A stretch of 64,000 bases of DNA from Pontibacter mangrovi (GCF_006385705.1 NZ_VFRQ01000004.1:310001-374000), one strand, 5' to 3'. Numbered from the stretch's first letter, positions 52,676 to 62,104 are shown. A program made the numbers and translations. The notes: generated by a model from the letters alone, not told the origin.

Positions 52676-53932
52676 TTAATATTCAATCTCAGCCACCATA
52701 CCGGCGCCCACTGTGGCAAACGAAGTCTCGTCTACCAATATAAAGCCACCGTTGGAGCGGTTGTCGGCATACTTGTCGAGCAGGAGCGGAGCGGCCGTTT
52801 TGATCTGCACGCGGCAGATGTCGTTCAACTGCACCTGGTCCACGTCCTCCAGATGGTCGAGCGTGTTGATGTCGATCTTATAGTTGATGTGGCGCACCAC
52901 GCAGCGGGTCTCGGTGGAGTTGTGGCGGAGCAGCAGCTTGGCTCCCGGCTTCAGGGCCTTGTTGTGCATCCAGCATACCTCGGCCTCAAACTCTTGCGCC
53001 ACCTCCAGTCCGTCGGCTGCTTTTACGATCACGTCGCCGCGGCTGATATCCACTTCATCCTGCAGTTGCAGTACTACCGACATCGACGCAAACGCCTCCT
53101 CCAGCACTTTACCACCCAACTCCACAGATTTCACCGTCGTTGTTTGGCCGGATGGCTGCACGGTTACCTTGTCACCGGCTTTGTAGGTGCCGCTGATCAC
53201 TTTGCCGGCATAGCCACGGTAGTCGTGGTGCTCGGCGGTGAGCGGACGGATGACATACTGCACCGGGAAGCGGGAATTCTCCAGGTTGAAGTCCTGCGAC
53301 ACGGGCACCTGCTCCAGGTGCTCCAGCAGGCTCGGTCCCTGGTACCACGGCATGGTCAGTTCAGAGCCCTCCACAATATTATCGCCTTTCAGCGCGCTGA
53401 CAGGTATAAAGGTGATATCCTTCGCGTTTAGCTTTTGGGCGAACTGCTTGTAGTCTTCCACAATCTGGTTGTACACCTGCTCATCATAGCCCACGAGGTC
53501 CATTTTGTTGATACAGATCACCAGGTGCGGGATGCCCAGCAGCGAGGAGATGATGGAATGGCGGCGCGTCTGCTCCTGCACACCCTTGCGGGCATCAACA
53601 AGGATAATAGACAGGTTAGAGTTGGACGCACCCGTTACCATGTTGCGGGTATACTGGATGTGGCCTGGCGCATCGGCGATGATGAACTTGCGCTTCTCCG
53701 TGGAGAAATACTTGTAAGCCACATCAATCGTGATACCCTGCTCACGCTCCGCCTTCAGGCCATCCGTCAGCAGCGACAGGTCCACCTGCCCGTCCTCGTT
53801 CACGCGACCGGAGCTTTCGATGGCTTCCAGCTGGTCGGCAAAGATCTGCTTCGTGTCGTAGAGCAGCCTGCCGATGAGGGTGCTTTTGCCGTCGTCGACG
53901 TTGCCGGCGGTAATAAATCGTAGTATGTCCAT
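52676..53932 (-). CDS. cysN: sulfate adenylyltransferase large subunit (GTPase)
   Basis: The GTPase subunit that drives ATP sulfurylase. P-loop GNVDDGKSTLIG (residues 10-21), G3 DAPGHIQYTRNM, G4 INKMDLVGYD, and EF-Tu-like beta domains to the end. Its 418 residues correspond to a CysN without a fused APS kinase. ATG and the cysD stop overlap (TAATG), so the two are coupled. In this operon it is the last gene. Confidence 0.95.
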   Translation of the reverse strand: MDILRFITAGNVDDGKSTLIGRLLYDTKQIFADQLEAIESSGRVNEDGQVDLSLLTDGLKAEREQGITIDVAYKYFSTEKRKFIIADAPGHIQYTRNMVTGASNSNLSIILVDARKGVQEQTRRHSIISSLLGIPHLVICINKMDLVGYDEQVYNQIVEDYKQFAQKLNAKDITFIPVSALKGDNIVEGSELTMPWYQGPSLLEHLEQVPVSQDFNLENSRFPVQYVIRPLTAEHHDYRGYAGKVISGTYKAGDKVTVQPSGQTTTVKSVELGGKVLEEAFASMSVVLQLQDEVDISRGDVIVKAADGLEVAQEFEAEVCWMHNKALKPGAKLLLRHNSTETRCVVRHINYKIDINTLDHLEDVDQVQLNDICRVQIKTAAPLLLDKYADNRSNGGFILVDETSFATVGAGMVAEIEY

Positions 53933-54840
53933 TAAAAATATCCTCCTTTCTTACGGTCTTCCATCGCTGTCTCCGACAACTTGTCGTCGATGCGGGTAGC
54001 GCCGCGCTCACTAATTTTTGACTCCAGAATCTCGGCAATCACACCGTCAATGTCATGGGCTATACTTTCCACGGCGGCGGTGCAGGTCATGTCGCCTACG
54101 GTGCGGAAACGCACCTGCTTTCGCACCACCACATCGTCCGGCTCCTGGTAAATAAAGTCCGACCAGGCCATCAGTTTGCCGTCACGCACCAGGCACTCAC
54201 GCTCGTGGGTATAGTAGATGTTGGGCAGCGCGATTTCCTCCCGCTTGATGTAGTTCCACACGTCCAGCTCCGTCCAGTTGGAGATCGGGAACACGCGCAC
54301 GTTTTCGCCTTTGCTGATGCGGCCGTTGTAGATGTTCCACAGCTCCGGGCGCTGCCGCTTCGGGTCCCACTGCCCAAACTCATCACGCACCGAGAAGATA
54401 CGCTCCTTGGCGCGGGCTTTCTCTTCGTCGCGGCGGGCCCCGCCGATGCAGGCGTCAAAGCCAAACTCTTCGATGGTCTCCAGCAAAGTATGGGTCTGCA
54501 GCGCGTTGCGGCTGGCGTAGCGGCCCTTCGGCTCCGATAGGTTCTTGCGCTTGATGGTTTCCTCTACGTTGCGCACAATCAGCTTCTCGCCCAGGCGCTC
54601 GGCCAGTTCATCGCGGTAGCGGATGGCCTCTGGAAAGTTATGGCCCGTATCGATGTGCACAAGCGGGAACGGAAACTTGCCCGGTCTGAACGCCTTCTCA
54701 GCCAATCGTACCAGCGTAATCGAATCTTTTCCGCCGGAAAAAAGCAGGGCCGGCTTCTCGAATTGCCCCGCCACCTCGCGCATAATATGGATCGCCTCCG
54801 CCTCCAGTTGGTCCAGGTAATCCAGGTATCTCTTTGTCAT
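53932..54840 (-). CDS. cysD: sulfate adenylyltransferase small subunit
   Basis: Makes APS from ATP and sulfate together with CysN. PP-loop LLFSGGKDSITLVRLAEKA, HIDTGHNFPEAI, CIGGARRDEEKARAKERIFSVRDEFGQWDPKRQRPELWNIYNG and RFRTVGDMTCTAAVES are typical. The ATG at 54840 (MTKRYLDYLDQ) is the conserved start; the frame upstream to 54888 is not conserved in type. Confidence 0.95.
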   Translation of the reverse strand: MTKRYLDYLDQLEAEAIHIMREVAGQFEKPALLFSGGKDSITLVRLAEKAFRPGKFPFPLVHIDTGHNFPEAIRYRDELAERLGEKLIVRNVEETIKRKNLSEPKGRYASRNALQTHTLLETIEEFGFDACIGGARRDEEKARAKERIFSVRDEFGQWDPKRQRPELWNIYNGRISKGENVRVFPISNWTELDVWNYIKREEIALPNIYYTHERECLVRDGKLMAWSDFIYQEPDDVVVRKQVRFRTVGDMTCTAAVESIAHDIDGVIAEILESKISERGATRIDDKLSETAMEDRKKGGYF

Positions 54841-54929
54841 ATAATTTTGAATGAGCAGTTGAGTGAATGAGTGAATGTGACTTACCAAACCTTCACTTTC
54901 TAACTCTCTAACTTTTTTAACTTTCTAAC

Positions 54930-55655
54930 TTATCTAGCATGCAGGCCGCACTCTTTCTTGGAGTTGTCTTCCCACCACCAGCGGCCGGCCCGGAAGTCCT
55001 CGCCTTCGGCAATGGCGCGGGTGCAGGGGGCGCAGCCGATGCTTACAAAACCCTTGTCGTGCAGTGGGTTATACGGAATGTGCAGCGTTTTCACCTCGGC
55101 TTTCACCTGCTCCAAAGTATAATCCAGCAGCGGGTTATACTTGATGAGCTGGTGCGCCTCGTCCCACTCCAGCAGTTGCAGCTCCTGGCGTGCCCCCGAC
55201 TGTTCGGCGCGGATGCCGGTTACCCACACCTGCACCCCCTGCAGGGCACGGTTCAGCGGCTCCACCTTCCGGATGTAGCAGCACTGTTTGCGGTCGTCGA
55301 TGGAGTTGTAAAAGCTCATCGGTCCTTTTTCGTTCACCAGCTGCTCCACCGCCTCGTGCTTCGGGAAGTATACTTCTATCTTTTTGCCGTAGTGGTTGTT
55401 GGTCTTGTGCAGCAAAGTATAACTCTCGTTAAAAAGGCGGCCGGTGTCCAGTGTGAACACGCGTATCGGCAGGTCCTGCTCAAAAATGTGGTGCGTAAGG
55501 AGCTGGTCTTCTATGCCGAGACTGGACGAGAAGGCAATGCTGCCCTCAAAGGCCTGCGACAGGCGGCGCAAACCCTCGGCAGCCGACAAGCCAGCCAACT
55601 CTTTGCGCAGCGAATCCAGCCTGGAAAGTAGTTCCTGAGATAAATCCATATTCAT
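54930..55655 (-). CDS. cysH: assimilatory APS/PAPS reductase, [4Fe-4S] type
   Basis: Reduces adenylyl sulfate to sulfite. Cysteine pairs CC at residues 125-126 (RKQCCYIRK) and CxxC at 208-211 (IGCAPC) are the [4Fe-4S] ligands typical of APS reductase; the catalytic Cys236 is in KKECGLH at the C-terminus. The N-domain has FSSSLGIEDQLLTH and TLDTGRL. First gene of cysH-cysD-cysN, behind a SAM riboswitch, poly-Cys leader and a putative attenuator. Confidence 0.95.
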   Translation of the reverse strand: MNMDLSQELLSRLDSLRKELAGLSAAEGLRRLSQAFEGSIAFSSSLGIEDQLLTHHIFEQDLPIRVFTLDTGRLFNESYTLLHKTNNHYGKKIEVYFPKHEAVEQLVNEKGPMSFYNSIDDRKQCCYIRKVEPLNRALQGVQVWVTGIRAEQSGARQELQLLEWDEAHQLIKYNPLLDYTLEQVKAEVKTLHIPYNPLHDKGFVSIGCAPCTRAIAEGEDFRAGRWWWEDNSKKECGLHAR

Positions 55656-55702
55656 AAAAGGTTGAAATTGTAATAATCCGGAAATCCAGCTATAATCCCG
55701 GG

Positions 55703-55746
55703 AAAAAACACTGCCGCCGCTCCACCTCTTGCAGGTATAGTGGCAG
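55703..55746 (-). terminator. putative attenuator before cysH
   Basis: On the minus strand CTGCC and GGCAG close a stem-loop with an inner ACCT / AGGT helix, followed by TG and six T. It lies about 80 nt after the poly-Cys leader stop and about 50 nt before the cysH start. This is where an attenuation terminator controlled by leader translation or by SAM would be expected. The outer helix is only 5 bp, so its strength is uncertain. Confidence 0.5.
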
Positions 55747-55823
55747 ATTAACTCCCTGGCTGCTCTGCTAAAGTACAGCCACGCCTAACCAAAGGCCAGA
55801 AGCAAATGAGAAAGTGCTGGTTA

Positions 55824-55952
55824 TTAGCACATGCAACAGCAACAACAACAGAACCCTTTGGTGCTGGGGGCAATGTTGGCAAAGGCAGTCTGGGCTGTGG
55901 CGGTGCTACGGCCGGCTGTACATGGTGCTGGTATGTGTGTGTAGGTGTGCAT
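55824..55952 (-). CDS. poly-cysteine leader peptide of the cysH operon
   Basis: A 42-codon ORF on the minus strand, MHTYTHIPAPC..., ending KGFCCCCCCMC. The six consecutive Cys codons are at 55833-55850. It starts 11 nt after the P1 3' arm of the riboswitch. Another ATG 5 nt upstream opens a different, 75-codon frame without Cys run. The Cys frame is preferred since the same feature follows the other riboswitch at 48677 although the rest of the peptide is unlike. Confidence 0.72.
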   Translation of the reverse strand: MHTYTHIPAPCTAGRSTATAQTAFANIAPSTKGFCCCCCCMC

Positions 55953-55962
55953 GGCATCGTAT

Positions 55963-56067
55963 ATTTATATGTCCCGGACAACTGGCCGGGTTAGGATTTG
56001 GCACCTTACTTTTCAGGAGGTTGCCAGAGGGTCAGGGAGCCTACTCTCTCGCCTCTTCTCTATAAAT
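55963..56067 (-). promoter_or_regulatory. SAM-I-type riboswitch of the cysH-D-N operon
   Basis: The minus strand has AGAAGAGGCGAGAGAGTAGG, GGCTCCCTGACCCTCTGGCAACC (in two overlapping parts), AAGGTGCCAAATCCTA and a hairpin CCCGG...CCGGG (P4). P1 forms between ATTTATA and TATAAAT. Compared with the copy at 48566, conserved core words are the same and peripheral stems differ, as expected for a functional RNA. Confidence 0.87.
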
Positions 56068-56104
56068 CTTTAATTTAAGGCGTTACCGCCTCGGTTAAGA
56101 TGCC

Positions 56105-56135
56105 CAAAATTAATGCTTTTTCCGGAATGTGTAAA
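56105..56135 (-). promoter_or_regulatory. promoter of the cysH leader
   Basis: On the minus strand, TTTA (56132-56135), 19 nt, then TAATTTTG (56105-56112). The -7 element fits TAnnTTTG perfectly and the -33 element is one base off TTTG at the expected spacing. Transcription would start near 56098, about 30 nt before the riboswitch. Confidence 0.6.
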
Positions 56136-56175
56136 TTTTGAGTAAGTTTTATTCTGTAGCCGCCCTTCCCGCGCC

Positions 56176-56895
56176 TTAGGCCGCCAACTGGGAAACATAC
56201 TTCACCAGCGAGCGCTTGGCGATGGGCAAAAGCGAGTGCTCCAGCGGTACGGGCAGGCTGGCTACGGCGGCAAAAGTGGCCGGGTTAGGCATTTCCTTGC
56301 GCTCTTTTATGAGTTGCGCTTTCAGGTGCTCATGCGTTAGCGCCAGCCCGCGGCGCACGGTTTGCAGCAGTTGGGTATGGATGCCCCTGTACTTCTCGTA
56401 GGTATTCTCAAAAACGGTGATGTTGTACAGGTATACCTGCGTTTCCTTCACAGGGGAGTACTCCAGAAACAGGTATCCCTCGTTGTGGTACATGGGCGTG
56501 ATGCCGACGGGGCTGATCTCGAGGTGGCGCTCCACAAAGTCGTAGAGTTCCTTTCCCTCTTCCAGCGCCTGCCCAAACAGCGGCGTGGCATACTGGATGA
56601 TCTCCTCTATCTGCTCCATCGTCTCGTCGTCCTGCACGATCTTCTCATACACCAGCTCCAGTTTCTCAAAGTCGGCGCGGCTGATGCGCTGCGGAAACTG
56701 CTCGTACACCAGGCGCTTGTGCTCCTTTACCTGCTGCAGGTTTCGGTAGTGCATAATCAAATCAGAAAAGACAGGGTAGAGGCGGTGCCGGCTAAACTCA
56801 CCTTTAGCGGCCTGCAGGTAAGCCAGCAGCAGGTACTTCTTATACTCAAAGTCTAAGAGCCCTTCGGTAAGCCAGTTGACAGGTAGGGTGTTCAT
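56176..56895 (-). CDS. conserved hypothetical protein
   Basis: A 239-residue soluble protein, mostly helical and rich in Glu and Tyr, with no signal peptide or recognised motif. Segments FEYKKYLLLAYLQAAKGEFSR and LYPVFSDLIMHYRNLQQVKEHKR suggest a long helical N-domain. It lies upstream of and codirectional with the cys leader but is probably a separate unit, because the riboswitch promoter starts in between. Function unknown. Confidence 0.72.
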   Translation of the reverse strand: MNTLPVNWLTEGLLDFEYKKYLLLAYLQAAKGEFSRHRLYPVFSDLIMHYRNLQQVKEHKRLVYEQFPQRISRADFEKLELVYEKIVQDDETMEQIEEIIQYATPLFGQALEEGKELYDFVERHLEISPVGITPMYHNEGYLFLEYSPVKETQVYLYNITVFENTYEKYRGIHTQLLQTVRRGLALTHEHLKAQLIKERKEMPNPATFAAVASLPVPLEHSLLPIAKRSLVKYVSQLAA

Positions 56896-57130
56896 AAGCC
56901 ATCAACTCTAGAGGTTTGTACTTGTGCTATTAAACGAAAAAGTTAAGCGCAAAGGTTGTGCAAACACAGATATCTATAAACTAAAGCCAATGTTGCTTGC
57001 TTTTTACGTATAAATTATATTTTTTTCAGGTAGCGTTTCGTGTTCGGCTCTTCCTGTTGTTGCTTTTCTGTTGTTTTAGGGGCCATTGCAGAAACCATGA
57101 AATACTTAAACTAACCTCACACACCTAACG

Positions 57131-60100
57131 ATGTTCAAATCACCCTTCCCGAAGGCATGTTACCTGCTTATGGTAAGCCTTCTCACCTTGTTTTCCTGTA
57201 ACGATAAACGGCCGGGAGAACCCAAAGTGCTGGTGTTCAGTAAGACCAGCGGCTTTCACCACAACTCGATTGCAGCAGGCAACGCTGCCCTGATGAAGCT
57301 GGGGAAGGAGAACGGCTTTCAGGTGGACACCACCACCAACGCCGCCATGTTCCAGGAGGACTCCCTGAAGCAGTACTCTGCCGTGGTGTTTCTGAACACA
57401 ACCGGCGATGTGCTCAACAATTACCAGGAGGCCGACTTTGAGCGCTACATCCAGGCGGGCGGTGGGTTTGTGGGCATACATGCCGCCACAGACACCGAGT
57501 ATGACTGGGGCTGGTACGGCAGGCTGGTGGGCGGTTACTTTAACGGCCACCCGGAGCCGCAGGAGGCCGTGCTGCATGTACAAGACAAAGAAAACGAAGC
57601 TACCAAACACCTGCCAGCCGAGTGGAAGCGCAAAGACGAGTGGTACAGCTTTAAGAAGCTAAACCCGGACACCAAAGTGCTCCTTACCATTGATGAAAAC
57701 AGCTACAAAGGAGGCACCAACGGCGACAACCACCCCATGTCCTGGTACCACGACTACGACGGTGGCCGGGCCTTTTATACGGCCCTGGGGCATACGATGG
57801 AGTCTTACGAGGAGCCAAACTTTCTGAAGCATGTGCTGGGCGGCATCAAGTATGCCATCGGCGAGAACAAGGAGCTGGATTACGAGAAGGCAACGGCGCA
57901 GCGGGTGCCGGAGGCCGACCGCTTCGTGAAAGTGCAGCTGAACAGCGGGGCATTTTTTGAGCCAACCGAGATGACCATCCTGCCAAACCTGGATATACTG
58001 GTGGCGCAGCGCCGCGGCGAACTGATGCTCTATAACCATGATACGGGCAAGGTAACGCAGGTGGGGGAGTTGGATGTATACCATAAAACCACCGTGCCGG
58101 ATGTGAACGCCGAAGAAGGACTGATGGGCCTGGCGGCAGACCCTGATTTCGACAAGAATAACTTTGTTTACCTTTTCTACAGCCCGGCCGATACTTCCGT
58201 AAACCGCCTCTCCCGGTTTGTGTTCCGCAACGGAAAGCTGGATAATGCCTCCGAGCAGGTTATCCTGCAGTTTTATTCGCAGCGTAATATCTGCTGCCAC
58301 ACGGGAGGCTCCATAGCTTTCGGACCAAACAAGACGCTATACTTGTCTACAGGCGATAACTCAACACCGTTTAACGAGAAAGGGCAGCCCTATGTAAACA
58401 ATGGCTACGCGCCGCTGGACGACCGCCCGGGGCACGAGCAGTATGACGCACGCCGCACCTCTGCCAATACCAACGACCTGAGAGGCAAGATTATCCGCAT
58501 ACAAGTAAACGATGACGGCACCTACACGATTCCGGAGGGCAACCTGTTTGAGGACCAAGACCCGAAGACGCGCCCTGAAATCTATACGATGGGACACCGC
58601 AACCCGTACCGCATCTCCGTGGACCAGAAAAAAGGCGTGCTGTATTGGGGCGAAGTGGGGCCGGATGCGGCCGGCGACAGCCTGGAAGTGCGTGGCCCAA
58701 GGGGGTATGACGAGGTGAACCAGGCGCGCAAGTCGGGTAATTACGGCTGGCCATTGCTTATTGCCGATAACTATGCCTACCATCGCTACGGCTATGCCAA
58801 AGGCGAGAGCGGGGCTGCCTTTGATCCGGCAAAACCCGTGAATGACTCCCGCAACAACACGGGCCTGAAGGAGCTGCCACAGGCGCAGCCGGCCTTTATC
58901 TGGTATCCTTACGCAGAGTCTCCGGATTTTCCGCAGGTGGGCTCCGGAGGGCGCAACGCCATGGCCGGTCCGGTATACTATACCGATATGTTCCCGAAGG
59001 AAACCCGCTATGCCTCTTACTACGACGGCAAGCTGTTTATCTACGACTGGATGCGCAACTGGATAAAAGTGGTGACCATGACGAAAGAGGGTGACTTCGA
59101 CAAAATGGAGCCCTTTATGCCGGACATCAAGCTTACCGGCGCGATAGACATGGAGGTGGGGCCTGATGGCAGGCTGTACGTACTGGAGTATGGCTCCGGC
59201 TGGTTCGCCAAAAACGATGACTCCGGCCTTGCCCGCATCGACTACCTGGCCGGTAACCGCCCTCCCAAAGTAACAGACCTGACAGTGGATAAAATGAGCG
59301 GCAAAACACCGCTGACTGTTACGGCCAAAGTAGAGGCAACAGACCCGGAAAACGATAAATTGCGCTACCAATGGCAAGTGGATGGTGCCACAATCGCGAC
59401 AGACGAGCCTGTGCTGAAACATACTTTTGCCGATAACGGCGACAAAACCATCAGCGTAACCGTGCTCGACGATAAAAAGGCCTCGGCAAATAGCAGCACC
59501 CTTACGCTGTATGCGGGCAACGAGCAGCCGCAGGTAAATATAGCCTTGCAGGGCAACCGCAGTTTCTGGTTCGAGGGCCAGCCGGTGAAGTATGACGTGA
59601 AGGTGCAGGACCCCGACGGAGAAGTGGACATGAATAACTTGTTTGTATCGGCAGACTATGTGGAAGGAACCGATATGGCAGGCGCCTCCAGAGGGCACCA
59701 GATTGTGTCGGAGGAAATGCTGGGCAAGAACCTGATGCTAAGCTCCGACTGCAAAGCCTGCCACGCCATTGACAAGAAATCCATTGGGCCAACCTATAAG
59801 CAGGTGGCAGCGCGCTACCAGAACGACCGGGAGGCCCTTAACCGATTGTCTGCCAAGATCAGAAAAGGCGGCAGCGGCGTGTGGGGCGAAACGGCCATGC
59901 CGGCTCACCCGAATATGTCGGAAGCTGATGTCAAGCAGATTGTGAAGTGGGTGCTCTCGTTAAACAACAGCGGGAATGCGCGTAAATCGTTGCCTGCCAG
60001 CGGCGAGGTAATGCCTAAGGTAGGCGAGAAGCAGCAAAGCAATACGGTGCTGAAACTTACGGCCACCTACACAGACCAGGGTGGGCAGAACATTAAGCCA

Positions 60101-60556
60101 CTTGCCGGCACAGGCGTGATATACTTGCGCCACAACACCCTGGATGCTGCCGATTTTAAGGCAATGAAAGGCTTCAATGCAGTAGAGTTCGGCGGTGCCT
60201 CCTTCCTGATCTTTCCGGCGGCAGAAGGCTGGGTAAAGGCAGAGCAGCTAGACCTGACAAGCATCGGCAGCATAGAACTGATGGGATTTGCCAACGGCGA
60301 GAAAACAACCTTTCATGTAGAGGTGCGCCTGGATAGCCCTGAGGGCAGGAAAATAGGGGAGGGCGAGCTGGTGCTGAGTGGCGAGCGCAAACCCGGCTCC
60401 GGCTCCGTTCAGCTACAGCAGGTGCCCGGCAATAAACTGCACGATGTATACCTGGTGGTAAACATTGCCAACGGTGCCTCCGGCCAAAACCATGTGCTGA
60501 AAACGGTGAAGTTCTTGCCAGCATCGGGTGCAGGCAAAGCGTTGAGTAGGAAGTAA
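57131..60556 (+). CDS. multidomain ThuA / glucose-sorbosone dehydrogenase / PKD / cytochrome c lipoprotein
   Basis: A 1141-residue lipoprotein (lipobox LFSCNDK). Domains in order: ThuA-like (about 30-240: KVLVFSKTSGFHHNSI, GGGFVGIHAATDTEYDW), PQQ-type sugar dehydrogenase propeller (about 265-690: GLMGLAADPDFDKNNFVYLFYS, LRGKIIRI, MGHRNPYRIS, YVLEYGSGWF), PKD-like domain (about 700-790), cytochrome c with CKACH near residue 873 and MPAHPNMS, and a C-terminal CBM6-like domain (about 970-1135). It likely binds and oxidises sugars at the cell surface. It is not next to the PUL, yet shares its logic with the cytochrome-linked protein at 26043. Confidence 0.85.
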   Translation: MFKSPFPKACYLLMVSLLTLFSCNDKRPGEPKVLVFSKTSGFHHNSIAAGNAALMKLGKENGFQVDTTTNAAMFQEDSLKQYSAVVFLNTTGDVLNNYQEADFERYIQAGGGFVGIHAATDTEYDWGWYGRLVGGYFNGHPEPQEAVLHVQDKENEATKHLPAEWKRKDEWYSFKKLNPDTKVLLTIDENSYKGGTNGDNHPMSWYHDYDGGRAFYTALGHTMESYEEPNFLKHVLGGIKYAIGENKELDYEKATAQRVPEADRFVKVQLNSGAFFEPTEMTILPNLDILVAQRRGELMLYNHDTGKVTQVGELDVYHKTTVPDVNAEEGLMGLAADPDFDKNNFVYLFYSPADTSVNRLSRFVFRNGKLDNASEQVILQFYSQRNICCHTGGSIAFGPNKTLYLSTGDNSTPFNEKGQPYVNNGYAPLDDRPGHEQYDARRTSANTNDLRGKIIRIQVNDDGTYTIPEGNLFEDQDPKTRPEIYTMGHRNPYRISVDQKKGVLYWGEVGPDAAGDSLEVRGPRGYDEVNQARKSGNYGWPLLIADNYAYHRYGYAKGESGAAFDPAKPVNDSRNNTGLKELPQAQPAFIWYPYAESPDFPQVGSGGRNAMAGPVYYTDMFPKETRYASYYDGKLFIYDWMRNWIKVVTMTKEGDFDKMEPFMPDIKLTGAIDMEVGPDGRLYVLEYGSGWFAKNDDSGLARIDYLAGNRPPKVTDLTVDKMSGKTPLTVTAKVEATDPENDKLRYQWQVDGATIATDEPVLKHTFADNGDKTISVTVLDDKKASANSSTLTLYAGNEQPQVNIALQGNRSFWFEGQPVKYDVKVQDPDGEVDMNNLFVSADYVEGTDMAGASRGHQIVSEEMLGKNLMLSSDCKACHAIDKKSIGPTYKQVAARYQNDREALNRLSAKIRKGGSGVWGETAMPAHPNMSEADVKQIVKWVLSLNNSGNARKSLPASGEVMPKVGEKQQSNTVLKLTATYTDQGGQNIKPLAGTGVIYLRHNTLDAADFKAMKGFNAVEFGGASFLIFPAAEGWVKAEQLDLTSIGSIELMGFANGEKTTFHVEVRLDSPEGRKIGEGELVLSGERKPGSGSVQLQQVPGNKLHDVYLVVNIANGASGQNHVLKTVKFLPASGAGKALSRK

Positions 60557-60578
60557 CGTTTCTGCAAATATTGGATAG

Positions 60579-60644
60579 AAGAGGCTGCCCCGAATAAGGC
60601 AGCCTCTTTGGGTTAAAGGCGCTGCTTCGGTAGCGCCCTTTTTT
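60579..60644 (+). terminator. two tandem terminators
   Basis: First stem AAGAGGCTGCC / GGCAGCCTCTT (60579-60608). Second stem GGCGCTGC / GTAGCGCC with a TTCG loop (60618-60637), followed by CTTTTTT. They stand between the plus-strand lipoprotein gene and the convergent minus-strand gene. Confidence 0.85.
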
Positions 60645-60655
60645 ACTTACGGCCC

Positions 60656-62104
60656 TTACTCAAGTTTCTTCAACTCCTCCTGCACCCGCCAATCGCTGTA
60701 ATTCCAGGACTGCCAATCTCTGGCTGATACCTCATCCAAGAACCAATTCTGCCGGGAGATTAGGCTTTGCTCTTGTATCTCACTGAAAGCATCATTTTCA
60801 ATTCTGGAGGCTTGTATCAGCTCAGGCAGATTCACGTCTGACAAGCGGGTGAGGTAGTGATAGTCTGTGTTACTGGCGATGTGGATGTTAAAATGGGTGA
60901 TGGCCCTATCCCAGTTAAACATGGCAAGCAGGAGCAGGACCGTGTAGAGCGCCCAGGCATTTTTGCGGAAAAGGAACCAGTTATTTTTCAGGTGTGCAAC
61001 TTTCAAGAAGCTGAAAAAAAGGCCGATGGTGGTTAACGTAAGGTAAGTATAAACGCCGATGCGTTTGTAGGTTAGTCCGTAGTTGAAAACATAAATGCTG
61101 TTCTTCGTGAGTGTAAGCAGCACAAGTATCGCATTGAGCGCTAACCAGGTATATGCCAACTGCTTTAGCCTGTAGTTGTGCGTCATGAAGTTTAAGTTAC
61201 CACGAAATACACATACCAGCACTCCTATGGCAAGCATTATCGAAAGGATAAGTCCGTAAACCCCCTGGTGCAGATAGTCAGACCAAACAACAGAGGGAGG
61301 TAAGGTGCCAATAGTCAGGTAGTAAGCATCTGAAAGTATAAAGAACAGGAGCAGCAGGTTCAGCATTACCAGCAACAAGACGCTGGTGCGGTATTCATAC
61401 TTTAGGGCCGGCAGCTTAAACGGCTTAAGCTTTCGTTTTCTCAACCGGATGAGCGTGTTGCCGGTAGCAAGGTCTTTTTCTGTGATGAACGCAATCGTCT
61501 TTTGATGGAAAAGTCCGAACAGCAGTACAAATCCCAGCACCGTAAACCCAATCCAGCCCCACGAAACAAAATCCACCTGAATCTGGCTGAGTACGTAGCG
61601 AAAGGCGCTGCTGGCACTGGCATAGATCATCAGAAAAACGACTGAAACAGCTATCGGTATGCCTACCATTTGCAGATGTTGCCGCTGCACTCCGGCAAGT
61701 ATAGCCACGCCCCCTGTTTGCTCTTTGTTATTGGCTGCCTGTACACAACTGTCCATCAGGGAGTAGACCAGGGAGTAAACAGCGTTTGCAGCCGCCACGA
61801 ATACAGAAGACTTGGGCGATACGCTAAAGCCGGCCAACAGCACCAGCGATACCACGTTCATGAACACTGCCAATTCAGAGCCACTCATTAATATGCTGAA
61901 GCCCGTAAGCATACTGGCTCCGGCAGTGGCATACCAACTACTTTGTTTTCGGGTATGCTTATTAGTTTGCCGGTACAGGAGCCAGGTTACCACCGTGGTG
62001 AACAACAGAAAGTTTACTCCCGGGCTTTGCCGGTAAAACAGGTAACTATAAGCAACCACAGCGGCTAGGAGATACAAGTCGTTCTTTTTTAGAAATGATT
62101 TCAT
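60656..62104 (-). CDS. DUF4173 integral membrane protein
   Basis: A 482-residue protein with about twelve hydrophobic helices. Blocks FRYVLSQIQVDF, EYRTSVLLLVMLNLLLLFFILSDAYYLT, YLHQGVYGLILSIMLAIGVLV and a C-terminal soluble part with SRQNWFLDEVSARDWQSWNYSDWR match DUF4173. Function unknown. It forms a minus-strand group with the next three membrane proteins. Confidence 0.8.
   Translation of the reverse strand: MKSFLKKNDLYLLAAVVAYSYLFYRQSPGVNFLLFTTVVTWLLYRQTNKHTRKQSSWYATAGASMLTGFSILMSGSELAVFMNVVSLVLLAGFSVSPKSSVFVAAANAVYSLVYSLMDSCVQAANNKEQTGGVAILAGVQRQHLQMVGIPIAVSVVFLMIYASASSAFRYVLSQIQVDFVSWGWIGFTVLGFVLLFGLFHQKTIAFITEKDLATGNTLIRLRKRKLKPFKLPALKYEYRTSVLLLVMLNLLLLFFILSDAYYLTIGTLPPSVVWSDYLHQGVYGLILSIMLAIGVLVCVFRGNLNFMTHNYRLKQLAYTWLALNAILVLLTLTKNSIYVFNYGLTYKRIGVYTYLTLTTIGLFFSFLKVAHLKNNWFLFRKNAWALYTVLLLLAMFNWDRAITHFNIHIASNTDYHYLTRLSDVNLPELIQASRIENDAFSEIQEQSLISRQNWFLDEVSARDWQSWNYSDWRVQEELKKLE

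Noticed and set aside
55748..55981. 77-codon frame over the cysH leader
   Set aside because: Overlaps riboswitch arm, leader and attenuator, Pro/Val-rich without a motif; the overlapping Cys-run frame is shared in feature with the other leader.
58361..59698. 445-codon minus-strand frame inside the ThuA/dehydrogenase gene
   Set aside because: Antisense shadow of a gene with clear domains; no signal, motif or start context of its own.
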